Shown here: positions 37,001-50,777 of the stretch, piece by piece
Position numbering within the stretch: the first letter of the stretch is position 1
Layout: each line of letters opens with the position of its first letter
DNA from: Burhinus oedicnemus
Lineage: Eukaryota > Chordata > Aves > Charadriiformes > Burhinidae
NCBI GenBank assembly: GCA_008921705.1
Contig: VFFE01007510.1
Location: 668,468-732,467, forward strand
DNA: 64,000 nt
Direction of reading: 5' to 3'
The notes under the pieces: model-generated
Database searches by the model: none
Told to the model about the DNA's origin: nothing
What the model saw: only the letters and a program-made list of their open reading frames with translations
Made by a program: the position numbers and the translations under genes

Positions 37001-40000
37001 CCCAGGTCCTTTTCTGCCAGGCAGCTTTCCAGCCACTCTTCCCCAAGCCTGTAGTGCTGCGTGGGGTTGTTGTGACCCAAGTGCAGGACCCGGCACTCAA
37101 GCTAACAAGAAGCATTCCAACATTACAAAGAAGTTAATAGTACCTCAAAACTCAGAAAAACTCTGAATTACGTTGCCATAAACACTTAGGACTAGCATTT
37201 TGCAGAGGCTTTGAAAGTAAGGTAGACTGAGGTACAGCAAAGGTTTTTAAAAGCTTAATGAAGTAAAGCTTGTACAGATTTGTGGCTTTGTGCAAATATC
37301 TGTGCTGATGGAGAAACATGAGACTAAGACTGGTCTTAAATTCATATTTCTCACCATGCACAGTGACGTCCAGAATGATCTCCATGCACCAGACTACATT
37401 TGCTTTGTTCACTAATACCATAATTCACTGTGATAAAATGCCAGAAGAGTCGAATATGCCATCTCAATATCCTACAAACCAACTCAGAGTTAATGATGTT
37501 CCCTTGATATTACTGGAAGTTGATTTTTACTGGAATGATAAATAAAGAGTAATTGTAATAATCTAAGATAGAGATGTCAGCATGTATAATTTAATGCCTT
37601 TGGCATAACTACATAACACAAAGCAAAGATTCCTTTATGCAGACAGAGATAGAAACTTTGTTACCACGTGGTTTCATTATGATTCCTAATGCATTACAAA
37701 GACAGTAATGTAATTTTGATCTTTTCCGCATGTGCAGCAAACAATCCTCTGGCAAGGCATTCTTACCAACCTCACAAAACCAGAGCTTAGGCCCAAGCTA
37801 TATGGCCCCTGCATGAACCTAAATCAAACAGTAAAACACAATTTGCCACAGTGCAATATGGCATTGTAGTTATTACTTAATTGACATGATTATTTTACAG
37901 AGCCTGTGAATAAAATAATTTCCTGTATGAATAGAGCATGAGTGACTGGAATGAAATCTTAAAATTAAGGAGGATTTCCTAAAATTCTTAAAATTAAGGA
38001 GGAAATACCAAAGTAAGTATGCTACATTTAGGAAAACAGCAGCCATCCAGGTTTAGAACAAAGCACAAGGTTTTCAGGTTACGGGGAAGACTATAGGGTA
38101 AGGAATATGTTGAAGTCATCCTCAGTCTCACCACAGCATTTCTGTTGTCTGTGGTTTGAGAAGACCCTGCCAGACACAGCTTCGGGTAGACCTTGTCCTT
38201 ACTGTGAGAATCCATGAAAGGCCAAGAAGTGTTTACAATAAAAGCCCAAGTTTTACTAGAATATGAAGTAGAATATTTTAAAAGAGAGAAAACAGAGTGA
38301 CAAGGTACACTCTAAGTACCTTGAGATACTAGGTATGCTAGAAATAAAAACCACTTTTCAGCTGGCCCAGTACATCCAACAAACAGTGGTTCTCAATGCA
38401 GTACTTTTTGGAAGTGGTGCAACCTCTGCATATTTGCCTCTGAGTGCCTTTCCGTCACCTGAGAGGCAGGACCTTGTTTCTGCTCCTTGCTTTTAGATGT
38501 GCAATCTCTAATGTACTGGGGCCCAAAACTGCGAAGTTTCTCAGAAACAGTCTCTTCTCACTCAGAAATATACTGCCTTTGAAATACTGTCACTGAGTAC
38601 TCTGCTGACAGGTCTAACTTGTGCATTGCTTGTTCAAAAATAGTCATCAATGAAAATAGCATTTAGTGTTTGATTTGTAGTCTCATTATTTTTTGAGATT
38701 GCTAAGACCAGGACCTTCTTCAGGTGAAAATTAAGAAAGTCGTACAAAGTTGAAGAATGGGAGGAAGAGGAGATGTTTGTGAGCTTTGCTGAATACTGAT
38801 CTAAAGCACCCAATAAACAAGTATTCCAGTAGCAGGAAGAGAGATCTGTGTGTACATCAGCTTTTCATACTTTTTTCACTGCAGTAATATCTGAGGTACA
38901 TTCAGTAATGCAAAAAATCTGCTACATTTGTCTTCCTCAGGGAACAAGTATAATAATGAACATTTTAAGAATATGGAAACATGTTCATATGTGGTAGTAC
39001 TGTACTCCTCAATTAGTTACCTGGATTTCAGAAATTTGAGCTTTCTTTCTCCCAGTACTTTCTGTGTAACCATCAGTCAGCTTCAGAGATAGTTAAGTAT
39101 GACTATGAATATCTATTTCAGCGTGGGCCAGGTGATCTAATTAAGTAGTACCCACAAGAATCTGTGTGACCGCAAGCTGATAAACACTGGTGTAGTTTCT
39201 AAGTCGGATGATTACTGAGCTGGAATGTTAGTCAACTCTTGATGACCCAGGCAGATGATCCAGGCTGGAGACTTAGTGTGAAGTGGGACATTGGTGGTTG
39301 TCCCATGTCAGCCTGTGGTATCTGGGAGGCTGTGTTTGCACCAGGCTAGTCCATGTCCTACTTGCCTAGAGAGACTCCTGCAGTTCTCAATCAGAAGAGC
39401 CATCAATGGTCTCCTTCTTCATTTATATTCTGCCTGCATAACTTATGCACCTTCGGTAGAAGTCATGTGTCTGCTTGGCTGGCTCGTCCTTCCATTACCC
39501 TGGATAACTGAGAGATAGCATCAATATAACATAATTTTTTCAAGCAAAGGGTTTAAACAGATGTCGGTTAAATGGTCAAATATACCATAAGTGTGTGTTA
39601 AGATGCTGGATTGTGAATTCAAATGTCTGAAACAGGGAATTAATTTTCTTCTGCAAATAAGATGCCAGAGAAGCAAGGCAGAGGCCTCTGCTGAGAAGCA
39701 GAAACTGCCCTGGCTGTTTGCTTCAGCAAGCATGTCTCAGCGCCCAAAGAAGTTTTTGCATTGCATTGAACTGATTATTTTTTTCTCATCCAATTATTTT
39801 GCTGAAAATTTCCTAGACATCGTTTCATAACAATGCCATATATATTTGTATTTTTCATGCAGTTTTGGTTGAAGCTATTTCACAGATAAATCTTAAGTCA
39901 CTATAGTCCTATTTCCAATCCATGCAAATCTAACATAAGTCTTATTTCCATCTCCTCAAGTAGAAAGGAATTAAATTATTACCTTGGAACCAAATCTACT

Positions 40001-43000
40001 GCAGCCTAAAAACTTACTTTTACATTTTCTTCGGTTTTGAAGAGTTGTTAGGAGAATAACTTAGAATTTCTTGGTGCAAATTTAACTACTATACAATAGG
40101 TTTCAAAATCTGAGTAAATATCTTTTATTAAGATTGTATCAGAATCGAAACTTTGACTTTGAAAAGCAGGAAAAATTGAAGTTGTCTGTGCTGTTATTGA
40201 TAGTCTTTTCTTTTTTTCTTTTTTTTTCCCAGACAAAAGGATAGGATTATGAAATGAAGATAATCTTATAAAGACAAAATGGTCAGTCTTGAGTCTTGAT
40301 TTTACTTTGTGCTCTTCTTTTGTGATTGTGGACATCTCATTCCATCTCTATGCTTCAGACTAACCTGTAAAAGGGAGATGGCACCACTCACAGACACGCA
40401 TTTGGCTCACAAAGGTTTTTGACTCTTGGTTAAATGAATTACAATGGTTAAATTGGAAGTTGTATATGAATATAGATCATTTTCCTTCAATAGGTTCTAT
40501 AAGAAGAACTGAGGCAGAATCATTGCATCCACAATGTACTGTGACCAACTCATCTGAATCTGAATCCTGCTTGGCTCTAGCAGTTGAGCATGCAGCTATG
40601 TGGGATTTTTCTTGTGGAGAAAGCACAGCACTAAGCTCCTTTTATTATGTGACTGCTGATGCCAGAACATTCACATGCCAACACATTCACTGGTGTGGTG
40701 CTTGGAAAAAGAAATATACTTCATTTCCTAAAGATGAGATTTCTGGATTTGGTGGATAAACAAATCATGGCACTTTGGGCAGCTCATGTGACTGTAAGCA
40801 GCACCACATACTCAGTCAATACAGTAGGTGTAATTGCCAAAACGCGTATGAACTGTATGTCTGATTAATATTTAAATAATACTCTGAAGAAACATTGCCT
40901 CTTCCTTCTACTACCTTAGATCTATCTCCTTCCTGCTAAAGATGGTTAAGCATTTGATAAATCAATGGCTGTATGAGAGGGGCGGGAAAACAGGAAAGAA
41001 GCAGTAATTAGGAGGCAACAAAACACAGCCTGAGGATGACAGACTCACTTTAAAAGAATAATTTATACACAAGGAAGAAATCGTGCCCTGAATAGACAGC
41101 ATGCAAGAGTAAGACTGGTCTCTTCTCTTCGTGACATAGTTCGTTGCTTTCATCCAACTACAGTAATACTCTTTTCTTTGGGCTTGCCAGAATAAGGGCA
41201 AGGAAAAAAATAGGTCCCTCATTAATATCTGCTTTTATCTTTCTGACAGGCCTGCACATAAGATCTTGGAAAGGATTTACATATTAGCTTCCTAAATGCA
41301 AGGTCTGATTATTGATATAATCCCTTCTGCTTCAGTAAGGGGAGTGATAACTGTCATGTGCTTGTTAAATATTTTACTCAGCTGATAGCAAAATAAGCAT
41401 AATCATATTAAATTTGGAATAGCTTAATCATTGTGACCCTTCAGAAGAGAATATATGATTTATCTGATACATTTTTTTGTAGGGTTTATACAAAACAATA
41501 GTAGTCTAGTAGTTGATACAAAATGGTACCTCCAAGAGTTACCTGGAAAATAAAACAGTGTAAGGCTACGACACGGTTCTGTCTCCTGGAGATATCAGCG
41601 TGGGCAGAGTGTGTTTACATGTGACATATGACCTTGACTCCTGTCCCTGATGAAGCAGAGAGGAAGTGCTGGCTTCCTACAATAGGATGGCACCAGCACA
41701 AGCAGAAGGTGCAGTGCAGAGTCTCTTGCCTAGCTGCTTCAGGCTCTCTGCAGCAACACTGGAAGACAGTGAAGCACACAGACACAGCCGCTCCAGCAAA
41801 CGGTACTGCCACATGCAGAAGAAATCCAGCTGAGAAGCCGTGTAAAAATCAGCCTTTCTCAAACACAGCTGAGGGGGAAGAGACACACGGTATACCCTGA
41901 AGCTGAGAAGGGGGAAATGAGCAATGCCTTCCTTTTTAATGACATCGCAAGTCATAGGTTTGTTTCCCATCTAGTACAGGAATATTTCTGGAGGTCTTCA
42001 GAGGAGGAGCCAGGGACCCTGAGTGTTACAGAGGAATGAGATTCACTGCTGGCATGTTGCCACTGAAAAGCTGACGTTCAAACACAATTGCTGCCATTGC
42101 TAATGCCTCACCACCACATGTTATCTTTTATCTTCCTTCAGTTAAACCCACACTCTTGTTGCCATTTCTCTCAGTATTAACAGTATTTATATGAGAGCTG
42201 TGTCCTGTTTGAGTCACTGGCCCAGGCTGCTCTGCTGCTGCCTTGTGACATGTCCCAAGTCAGCTCACACTGTGGTCAGGGGAGCTGGAAACGGGAAGAT
42301 CTTCTGCTGACCTTGACCTTGTAGGTAGGACAATTGTCCTCGCAGTGAACTTCAGAGGTTCAGGCAGAGGAAAGGTGGTATGTGTGGGTCTCCCTTGCCC
42401 CAGCAGTCCTCTAGCTACCATGATCATTATCGAAATTATGTGGAATACTTATATCAGCTTCTGACCACTTGAGAAGTGATTTAGTTATGTGACATTTTCT
42501 ACATCTAATTTCACAGGATTTTCATGTGGATCGGTATCTTATCTGAAGGGGGAAAAAAAGCGATTACCATTAGTCAGGGGAAATGTCTGTTGCTGCAGAA
42601 GCCATGCAGCCAAAGTTACTCTGATGCTGCTGGGCCTGGGAGGATGGACTACCCTACAATCCTCTTCAAGAGGTGAAAAAAAAGTCTGTCTCAGTTCCCA
42701 TATAGGTGAAGCTGAGTTTTACTGGTGTTGCCATGGTTTATTTTTTCTGTGTACCATGTTCTCAGAGTCTGTCTGAGGTCCCAGTGTGTAGCATTTGTAA
42801 CAGACAAAACCAAAACTGGTCCCTGTCTTAAAAACTCTGATGATTTGCACAGGATTTTCACAGTCCTGGTTTCTGCAAATTCACCATGCAAATACATTGC
42901 AATTATTCTTCATCAATATGAAAAAAGTCATTCAAGTGAAATTTTTGGTTAAGTAATCTGGAAATATGGCTTCTCTATTCAATTTGTGACATCATGTAAT

Positions 43001-46000
43001 ATTTCACTGAGGAGCAGAAGGGACAACTTGTAGGTACACTAGATTTAAGACTGGTAATAAGAAGGGAAACATTTCAAGGATGCAACATTACTGTAAAAAT
43101 CTCATTGTCTTTCATAGTGTTGTTTAAATATATCTTATTTTATATCTGTATTGTACATCTGTTCCTCAGATAAATGTACTTGAAAAAACTCAGTGTGTTT
43201 ACAGAAAGCATTTGCAAAACCAGAATCGACTTTCTGTCTGATTCTGTGTCACATTATACCTCATCATCTTTCTCTTGACAACATTCCTACGAAGTAGCAC
43301 AGGGAAGTGTTCTCTGTTTTTCAAATAGGGACCTGAAATGTGGAGGAACCATCTGTCTTATCTTCCAGAAACCAAACTAAAAATCTGCCTGCCAGTATGC
43401 TTATTTCCACAAGCGTCTTTTGGGGGATCCAGTCTGCTCTAAGTTCAAGTCAACCACAGGAAAATAAAACAATTCTAGTTTCTCAGTGAATTTGGGAAGA
43501 ATCAATGTATTTTACTCCATGTTAGGATCCCTACCTCAGGAGTCTGAACATCTTTTGAAGTTGACAAAAATTTTGTGTGCTGTTGGCAGGTTTCTTGTAG
43601 GAAGAGTGGCAGGGGGCTTTACGTGACCATTGCCTTTACTCAACACAGCTACACGGCCACTGGGCCAGGTCTGCTTTCTGTTTGGTAGAACTGAGGAAAT
43701 CTGCAGCCCCAAGGACATGGTCTGTCCATACCAGATTGACACAAAGGGATATAAGAACATTCTACTTCCTTCTGCACTACACCTTATATTATGCAAGTCA
43801 CACCATTCACCCAACTAGAAATTTCTAGTGTAGACAACATTTTGCGCATATTTTAGCAGAATATGCTCTCATTGGTCCATCTGATCAATATCTTCTGGGC
43901 TAAGAAACAGGGAAAAAGTCTCCAAGGCTATATTTTTCCACCAGCTTTCCTAGCCATTTCATGCAGTGAATTTTGAGAGCTTTCTGACTAAACTAGGAAA
44001 TGCATCCCTCCTTCCTATTTATTATTTTGTATGTTAGATTACTTTTATATTGGGTTGTTCACGTGACACTGACATATCCTAGAAGCAATCAACAGGGGCA
44101 TTTGGATTATATGCTTTTCAAAACAAGCTCAGGAGATATACTTGGCTGTGAAATGGGCATGAAAGACAAACTGCTCATTGTTATTAGAGGTCTCAAGGGT
44201 ATGGAAACGTAGCTTTGGAGACGTACAGCTTTTGCTTTTTTTAACGGCTCCAGCTTGAAAAAGTAAAGGAGAAAATATTAGTCAGAAGATGGGAGGTTAC
44301 GGAAGCAATAAAGAACCAGCAGGGCTCTAGAAAGTCTATAATAACAAATCTGGAAGTATGAGCCATTTATTTTATTGGAAAAGATAGGTGGGGAGCTAGA
44401 AGGAGAGTTTGTTCACATAGAATTGGCTCTCATTTTAACTCCATCATGACAAAGACAGAAGTCTGCTTAAGAATTTGAGTCATTTAATATCACACGCCAT
44501 GAGCTAAAGCCCTGAGTTGCAAGTCCTGAGTAATGGATCAGTATCCCTGATGAGCCAGAAGCCAGTCTCTGAAATTCAAGTGTTAAGCAAACAGACTTAT
44601 TAAAGTAGTGCGTGATAAAGCACCCTGGGAAGTCTGAGCAGGAAAGTTGTCACTGTAGACAGTCAGTGCGTGCCAGATGGGGAGATGCAGAGTCAGTGTG
44701 AAGACTGCATTTTATATATATATATGTCTGTCTGTGACATGGGAGAGGAATTAGTACAGGCTTCTGGCCAAAGGACTCAGATATATTCTTTCAGATATCT
44801 TTGACTTCATCAAATTGATATGGAACATCCCTTCCTCCAAGAACGTTTGCTGGGACCATTCTGCTCCTTTCCCTCTCTACTCACCATGTATTGATGAATT
44901 TGGCTTGCTTTTAATTTTTATTCTTATTGGGTAATTCTATCTATTGTTTACATATTGTTTTAACTAAATGCAAAAAGGCAATGAGGTTAAAGAAATTAAA
45001 AATTGACAAAATCAGTTATTACTGGAATACAATTTTCATTTATTGTCCCCAGTAGTACTATGAATGGAGAACTGCTTACTTAGTCCTCAAAAATACAGTG
45101 TGGTGTTTTGGGTCATGGCAATACTTGTATTTGTGCACTAAAAGGCTCTATCCTCATTTTCAGTCTGTTTTCTGAAGAGGAAAATGTCCTACTACTTTGG
45201 ATAAACACTGGAGGGAATTATTCCCTAAAACACTATAGCAGGACTGCATCATGAGGTTGGAAAGAAGCACTTTGCCTCTCCCTTTCTCTATTCTTCCATT
45301 GGGGCTGCTTCCAACAACAGGAGCCTGTAAAGTCTGAAGTTGTCTGACTCTAGCAGAGTGATTTCAAAAGAAAGCTGCTCACTTGTTTGCATCCCATTTC
45401 CAAACTTTTGCAAGTGTCAGTGGTCTAACCCAAAGACTCTGCAGGAAGACATTATATCTCCTGTGAAGACATTTATTCCTTGTGCTATGAGCTCCTTATG
45501 ATGTGTGATAGGCTGCCAAGTATTGCATTTTAGAAATCACTAGGGTTTTCCAAAACACAGAGAAGTAACAAAAAAGAGACCAACTGGAAGGAAAAATTCC
45601 AGTTGATGCAGTGTCTCCAATCCCCTTGCTCTATTTTGGCTGATTGCCACAAATTGCAATACCAGGAAGAATATGCACACTAGGGTGAAATTGTGAAAAG
45701 GTAGAAAAGGCAACGGAAGAGAAGAGGAAAAACAGCAATTCAGGAAATGCATCCTTGACGTTGATACTGCACTTGAATCCAAGGCTCTAATTTTCTCATG
45801 TTTTCCTCCCACTTTGTTCCACTTCCACCCTGAAGGTTTTCTCTACTAAGAAAAAAATCTCCAGTAGTGTAAAGCATTTATAAGTGCCTCTATGTCATGC
45901 CTTCACTTCCTCCTATCTGCCAGCAAAGGAATTGCATCTGCAGGTTAATTAAGTCCTCTGCCCTATTAGCAATGCCCTGTCTACCAGGATAAAGGCCCTC

Positions 46001-49000
46001 TGTAGTTCTCTGGTTTATGATGGTCTTTTCCATCAAACTAGGAAGAGAACAGCCCGGTAGAAGCTACCACTGCCACATCTGCTGTCAAGTGTTCCACTGC
46101 TGGCTCCAGACTGCAGCCTTTGTGCATCCACATCTTCAGCAGGGCACTTGAGGCAGCTCCCAGGCTCTTTATTTGCTGCTGCTAAGGCTGGATTGGAGGG
46201 GTGCAAAGTGTGTGGAGGGGAGCAAAGGGAATGAGGAGACATCAGCCAGGGGGTATGCTGGAAACATGCTGACACAGTCATCAGAGTGGAAGCCAACAGG
46301 CTTAACCTGATCACCACACAGCTAGCCAAATAATTCTGTTCTCACTTGCAAAGAACTGGACTGGATTTGCTGCTGTTGCTTCTGTGCTGCTGTGGCTACT
46401 GCCCATGAAGGATCCCAGAAAAGAAATCAAGTCCCATGGCTGTCTAGGTTCAACTTTTCTGTCATCGGCAGCTGTGTCACTGTTTGTGTCAGTGCTGCCC
46501 TTCATAAGTAGCATTTCAGTTCATAAACAAGATGACACAAAGTCCTTAACCACCGTTATTGCTAGACCAGTAACATGATACCACAACACGGTGTCAGACG
46601 TTAGAATATGCTCATACCTAATGACCATGTTTTCCAGCAAAGTACATGGTCTGACTTCTTTCAAGCAAACAAACACGTTACAATGAGGGGAAGACCAGTG
46701 GGTTGAGGGAGAGGCAAGGCAAAATTTGACATTATATTTAAAACCACGAGTGCATTTGTAGCTTATAAAATCAAGTGATGATGCTTGAAGTGCTAGTGCC
46801 AGGCAGTTCGCAATCTTAAAATTCTGGAAGCCAGCTGATATATGGCATTGTTTCCATACACTGGACAAATAACACCCTGGATTCTGATTCAAGAAAAAAA
46901 ATTGCCCTTAATGTTTTTAAGGTATTAAATTGTAATGTTGAATTTTTAAATAGATACTTGAGTAGAACTAGACTGAAGGATAGTCTAGGGATCTAAGTTT
47001 ATGTTGATTAATATCTGCTTATACTTTCTCTCTCTGCTGCTGTCATATTGATCAAATGTACTATTTAAATTAAATTTCCTGATCTGAAAGTATATTACTA
47101 TCTGCACTGGAGAAATAGGATTGTCTCAAAGCTACTTATTGTATTTAATTGTGTGCAACTGAGAATGCTTTTAGGAATTACAAGAAATGCACTACTGGTT
47201 AAAATGGAAACATCTTTGCTTCCACTGTTAACTTACAAATCAAAATGAATTCAATAAAGGCTATATTAAAACAGTAAAAAACAAGATTATTAGTTGATGG
47301 ATGGGTACCAAACCCTGAATTTCTCACTCAGCTATTGCCAAGCCTCCCTTTGAAACTACCAATAAAATAAAATGATCCAGATTCTCTGTCTACAGCCCGT
47401 GTGATACCAACAGTGCTGAAGTTCAGCAGAGGCTGACTTTAAGTGCTTCTCTTCCTACCTCTGCCAAAGTACCACGCTATGGATTCCTATTGCAAAATAG
47501 GGTGACTGGAGGTTACATGGCCTCATAGAAGCTGACACCTGAAAGAGATGAGCTCCTGCATCCTCGCAGTAGCTCAGACAACTTGTCTGAAACAGGCATG
47601 TGTGTCTACAAAGACTCTGCGCAACATCTGTAGTAGGGAACAGCTCTAGCAAAGTGAGAATTGGAATCTCGATTTTGTGCTTGTGACACATTACACAGAG
47701 GAAGATTTGCTGACAGGGCCAGGAGCTCTATTGTGAAACTCATTAATTTAAAGAGTAGGTTAATATTCCTTTTTTTTTTTTTTTTCTGGCACAATTTATT
47801 TTAGGTCAGTAAAACTACTGTTTTGTTTCTTCTGTTTTATTCTGCTGCATAATTTACCATTTCAGAAATACTGCAGAACAGAGAAGCCTGAATTAAAAAA
47901 GAATTAGGATGAGGTACAGCATCAGCTCATATCCCTGCAAGACCTTCAGCTACGCATGCTATAGACTCTCCAGGCTGTCATCGACTCTACACTGAGCCTG
48001 CAAAAAAGTGTGTTAATTTTTTTATTATTATTATTTGTTACAGGCTTTGCATGAATATAGAGAGAGGATTTAGACTACTTAGGCAATTCACACAGCATGA
48101 CTTCTATCAGGGCACATATATCTTGGTTTTATCTACTCAGCTTTATTCAGGCACACTTCCACTAACCTGGAACAGTTGTAAAAAGATTTATATGTGCTCA
48201 CACATAAATAAGCGGAGGACAGTTTAGTTTGTTCATTGTTTTAAAATTCTCTTTTAAGATGTTATTATGTGAAGTTACCATTGGAAACTGGACAGCTTTA
48301 GAAAACAGGATGCCTGTATATTTTCCAAAGAAGGGAACCAGCTGTTAGACAATAGATGTTTTTTTAAATTGTAAAAGATTAAATATCATTATGAATAGTT
48401 ACTCTAATAATTTTTACAGCATTTATTTTTTTCTCACAAAGTTAGTGCCTCTCAGCAAACCTTTACACACATACAGAAGTTTACACTTTGATCTAGTCCA
48501 TGGGAGCTGCTGAGAATTCACATCGGCGTGAAAAAGGATCTGCATCTTGGCAGAGTATTCACACTCACAGCACTAGGTGGTGGGTGGCTTAGAAAAACAG
48601 TGAAACATACTGTAAGGCATATCCCGAAAAATCACCGTTTCAAATACTGCATTCTCATTTAATAAAGAACTCAGTTTTATTTGTCTCTATTATGTGTAGC
48701 TTTATTTTTACCTCAGGTCATGCATCTCCAAGGACTTCTAGCATTTTAAGTGAAGTTTCCTCACAGTGAGCTTGTGTCAGTCATTGTCTTTTGATACAGA
48801 CTATATAGTGTCCCTCACTAGTCTACCACACACAATATACCTAAAGGAAAGGCAGACGAAATGCTATTAACTCTTCTAAAATCTATCAGTAAAAGAAGAA
48901 AAATATAAGAGGTGTCTTCCCTTCCCAGGACCATGCAAGCTCCTCACAAAAACCCAAACTGTGAGGTTTGTTTGCTGTTAGAGCATAAGCAAATGGGAGG

Positions 49001-50777
49001 TGATTGGGGCTGGTACAGTTTCAGTCCCTGGCAAGCCGGTTGGGCAACGCTGGTGAAAGGAGATGCTGACCCTTTCAGCAATAACACAGCTCATGCATGT
49101 CCTGCTCTGTGTTGTCAAATGCCACTCTTGATATCGAAGGACCAGGGCTTGGCACACCTGGAGAAGTACCTTAAATGGAACGACAGAGTAACACCAGTAC
49201 CAGTGGGGCCAGCTGCATGCAATATGCTGTGGAAATTAAACGTTTATTTCTTAGGTACTTTTTTTGACTCTTCGTGAAGATGGAGAACACCTTGCCCACA
49301 ATGTGAGCATTATGGTTGATGACTCCTTAGAGTTTCATGTAACATTGCCATGTCTTGTGTGTGTTTCCATGACAGTGAAGCAATAATTTACCTCAGAATA
49401 AAAGCAAATCTGCAGTAACAAGGGGCAGCACCTTTCACACAAGGATTCTTAAAGTACATGTTGATAAAAGCACTTTCATTTTTGTTCTGAAAGAGCCATT
49501 TTAGAATTACATGTAGTTCAACCCTAAAAAAATGATAGTTATTCTTCAGAGTCCAGCAGACAGCCTCCAGACAACAAGAGACCCTGAAACAGTAATAACA
49601 ATATTTTTCCCTCAGTTAATCTGTAAGTATTTCTCAAAGGCATCCAGTACCATTATCCTACTTTTTAGCCCAAGACACAAAAATGAAGCGAGTTGCTCAT
49701 GATCTCCCAATAGGAAAATATATGTGTCACTGCAGGAAACATGTGGATGGCATTCCACAGACTCTTGTTTCTTATGCTAAGGAAATGAAGGAACTTCTTT
49801 AAATATTCTTGTATAGTTATTTTCCACTCTTTTCTCAGGGCACTTCTATGCAACAAAAGTCTCATTTTGTTAATACATGGTATTTTTCAGTTTTAGATAG
49901 TGCACAGATTCTTGGAGGGTCATTGCTCAATAGCAATAATAAGATAGACAAAACCAGATCCTGTGATTCACGCTAATGCTAAAGGCTAATGACAAATATT
50001 AATACTTGTTAATGCTAAACATAGCAAGTGATAGAGGTTTTTGGAGGGAAAAGTTCTCCACAGCTGTTGCACAGAATCCTTTAGGATCAAGTCACTGAAT
50101 CTAATTACCTCAAATGAATTTCAGTATAAAATATTCTTCCAGCTCACACTCTATACATTTCAGTTAATGAACCGTTCACAGGTTTGGGTGAAGGAAAACA
50201 GTCTTAATGGATAACAATCAAAATATATATTGAGGAAAAAGTAAGGAAAATCTGATCATGACACACCACGACAAATTGCAAATCATTTTACTTTCTGGAG
50301 GAGTAAGAGTTTATTTCAAAGGTTGCAACACATTTAGTTTTTGCTATCCCTTCATCATCAGAGGATGAAACAGATCATGTCTGCCATGTAGGTACATCCA
50401 TTAAACAGTTGAGAATGTCTACCTGTTCTGAAGCAAACTGAAGTCGATAGACACCTTTTCAACTGACTTCAGTAATGAACTTTGTCAAACAATCAATTCT
50501 GCCCTGGCAGTTCCTGCTGTCTTGATTAGTTAAAAACATGAAAAAACTTTGTCAAAGAAATATTTGGAAAAGAATCTTTTGCACTGCAAGAAATACAAAA
50601 TCTGTTCATTACTTTTTGCTTCCAACATGAGGCTTGAAAGTGTCTAGATGTAATTTTAAGGCAATCACCAGCGAATCTCAGCATCTACTTTAACGATATT
50701 CTAGAAAAAGAAACAAAATCCTTACCCCAAAACTTTGGTGGCCATGTGATTGGAGAGTAGGTACTGTTTCTATCCAT
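27524..50777 (-). CDS. MYCT1: Myc target protein 1 (two coding exons)
   Basis: MYCT1 is a small single-pass membrane protein, a MYC target in mammals, expressed in endothelium and haematopoietic stem cells. Coding segments 50777-50726 and 28056-27524 join through GT/AG ends with a split GAG (Glu-18) and give 194 residues, against 187 for the human short form. Residues 1-17 form a short N-terminus with an N-S-T glycosylation sequon (N4). Residues 20-45 ([20 protein letters not shown] and so on) are the membrane helix, followed by SRRRAS. Residues 86-127 are a block nearly identical to mammals ([20 protein letters not shown], then [20 protein letters not shown]). The C-terminus has a PPAY motif (181-184) suited to WW domains and ends IIKAFPDS. 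The intron is 22.7 kb. Order and direction relative to VIP match human 6q25. Confidence 0.95.
28312..28823 (+). mobile_element. solo LTR of an endogenous retrovirus (6-bp TSD)
   Basis: A 512-bp element beginning TGTCCTGGTTTCAGCTGGG and ending GGGGTTAAACCATGACA, with short imperfect inverted termini. It is flanked by identical CCAATG at 28306-28311 and 28824-28829. A six-base duplication fits class II (ERVK-like) elements. Internal landmarks are a TATATAAAT box at about 28518, a TTATT-rich stretch at 28614-28650 and an ATTAAA at about 28672. No internal viral genes flank it, so it is a solo LTR left by recombination between two LTRs. It lies in the MYCT1 intron, opposite to the gene, 256 bp upstream of exon 2. 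Confidence 0.93.
28830..36354. other. MYCT1 intron, proximal part
   Basis: Unremarkable AT-rich intron sequence. A small GC-richer patch at 31340-31560 has open frames on both strands but no supported exon. No other repeat family was recognised. Confidence 0.5.
36355..37098 (-). mobile_element. CR1 LINE 3' end, about 740 bp
   Basis: Its 3' tail is at 36355 (AGAATCATAGAATCACCTAG). The minus-strand frame 36454-37080 stays open for 208 codons of the reverse-transcriptase C-terminus: [79 protein letters not shown], and [18 protein letters not shown]. Its 3' UTR (with 'ccactaaaccatgtccctaa') differs from the copies at 14 and 63.6 kb, so it belongs to another CR1 subfamily. Similarity stops abruptly near 37098, the usual 5' truncation. 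Confidence 0.95.
40322..40385. repeat. MIR-like ancient SINE scrap
   Basis: 'ctctatgcttcagactaacc' followed by 'tgtaaaagggagatggcacc' resembles the 'ctctgtgcctcagtttacc..tgtaaaatgggga' end of MIR-type elements. Very diverged and recognised only by eye. Confidence 0.4.
43265..43365. repeat. LINE2/MIR-like ancient fragment
   Basis: 'acaacattcctacgaagtag' and, about 40 nt on, 'tttttcaaatagggacctga' follow the order of the familiar 'acaaccctatgaggtag...ttttacagatggggaaactga' 3' part of LINE2-like elements. Confidence 0.4.
49640..49715. repeat. LINE2/MIR-like ancient fragment
   Basis: 'accattatcctactttttag', then 'aagcgagttgctcatgatct' and 'ccca', parallel to 'attattatccccattttaca..gtgacttgctcaaggtcaccca'. 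Diverged and short. Confidence 0.4.
50726..50777 (-). CDS. MYCT1: MYCT1 exon 1 coding part (17 codons)
   Basis: Reads [17 protein letters not shown] plus one base, then GTAAGG. It aligns with the human start MANNTTSLGSPWPENFW: the N-[ST]-T sequon, the S-P/W-P spacing and the final FW are shared, and the donor phase fits exon 2 exactly. The ATG is the first in frame after a TGA at 50832-50834. Too short for ORF finders. The presence of the exon is well supported by phase, donor and homology; the 5' UTR edge is not. Confidence 0.9.

Larger units (their letters stand above)
37099..50725. other. MYCT1 intron, distal part
   Basis: AT-rich intron sequence. It contains a near-perfect local duplication of 'cttaaaattaaggagga' at about 37958 and 37987, a TATA-type dinucleotide run at 44712-44726, TTA repeats at 48019-48035, and ancient-repeat traces listed separately. 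No exon was supported. Confidence 0.5.

Noticed and set aside
46521..46892. 123-codon minus frame
   Set aside because: No domain, no splice context, composition like the surrounding intron.
48912..49277. 121-codon plus frame
   Set aside because: No recognisable family; a chance frame within the MYCT1 intron.
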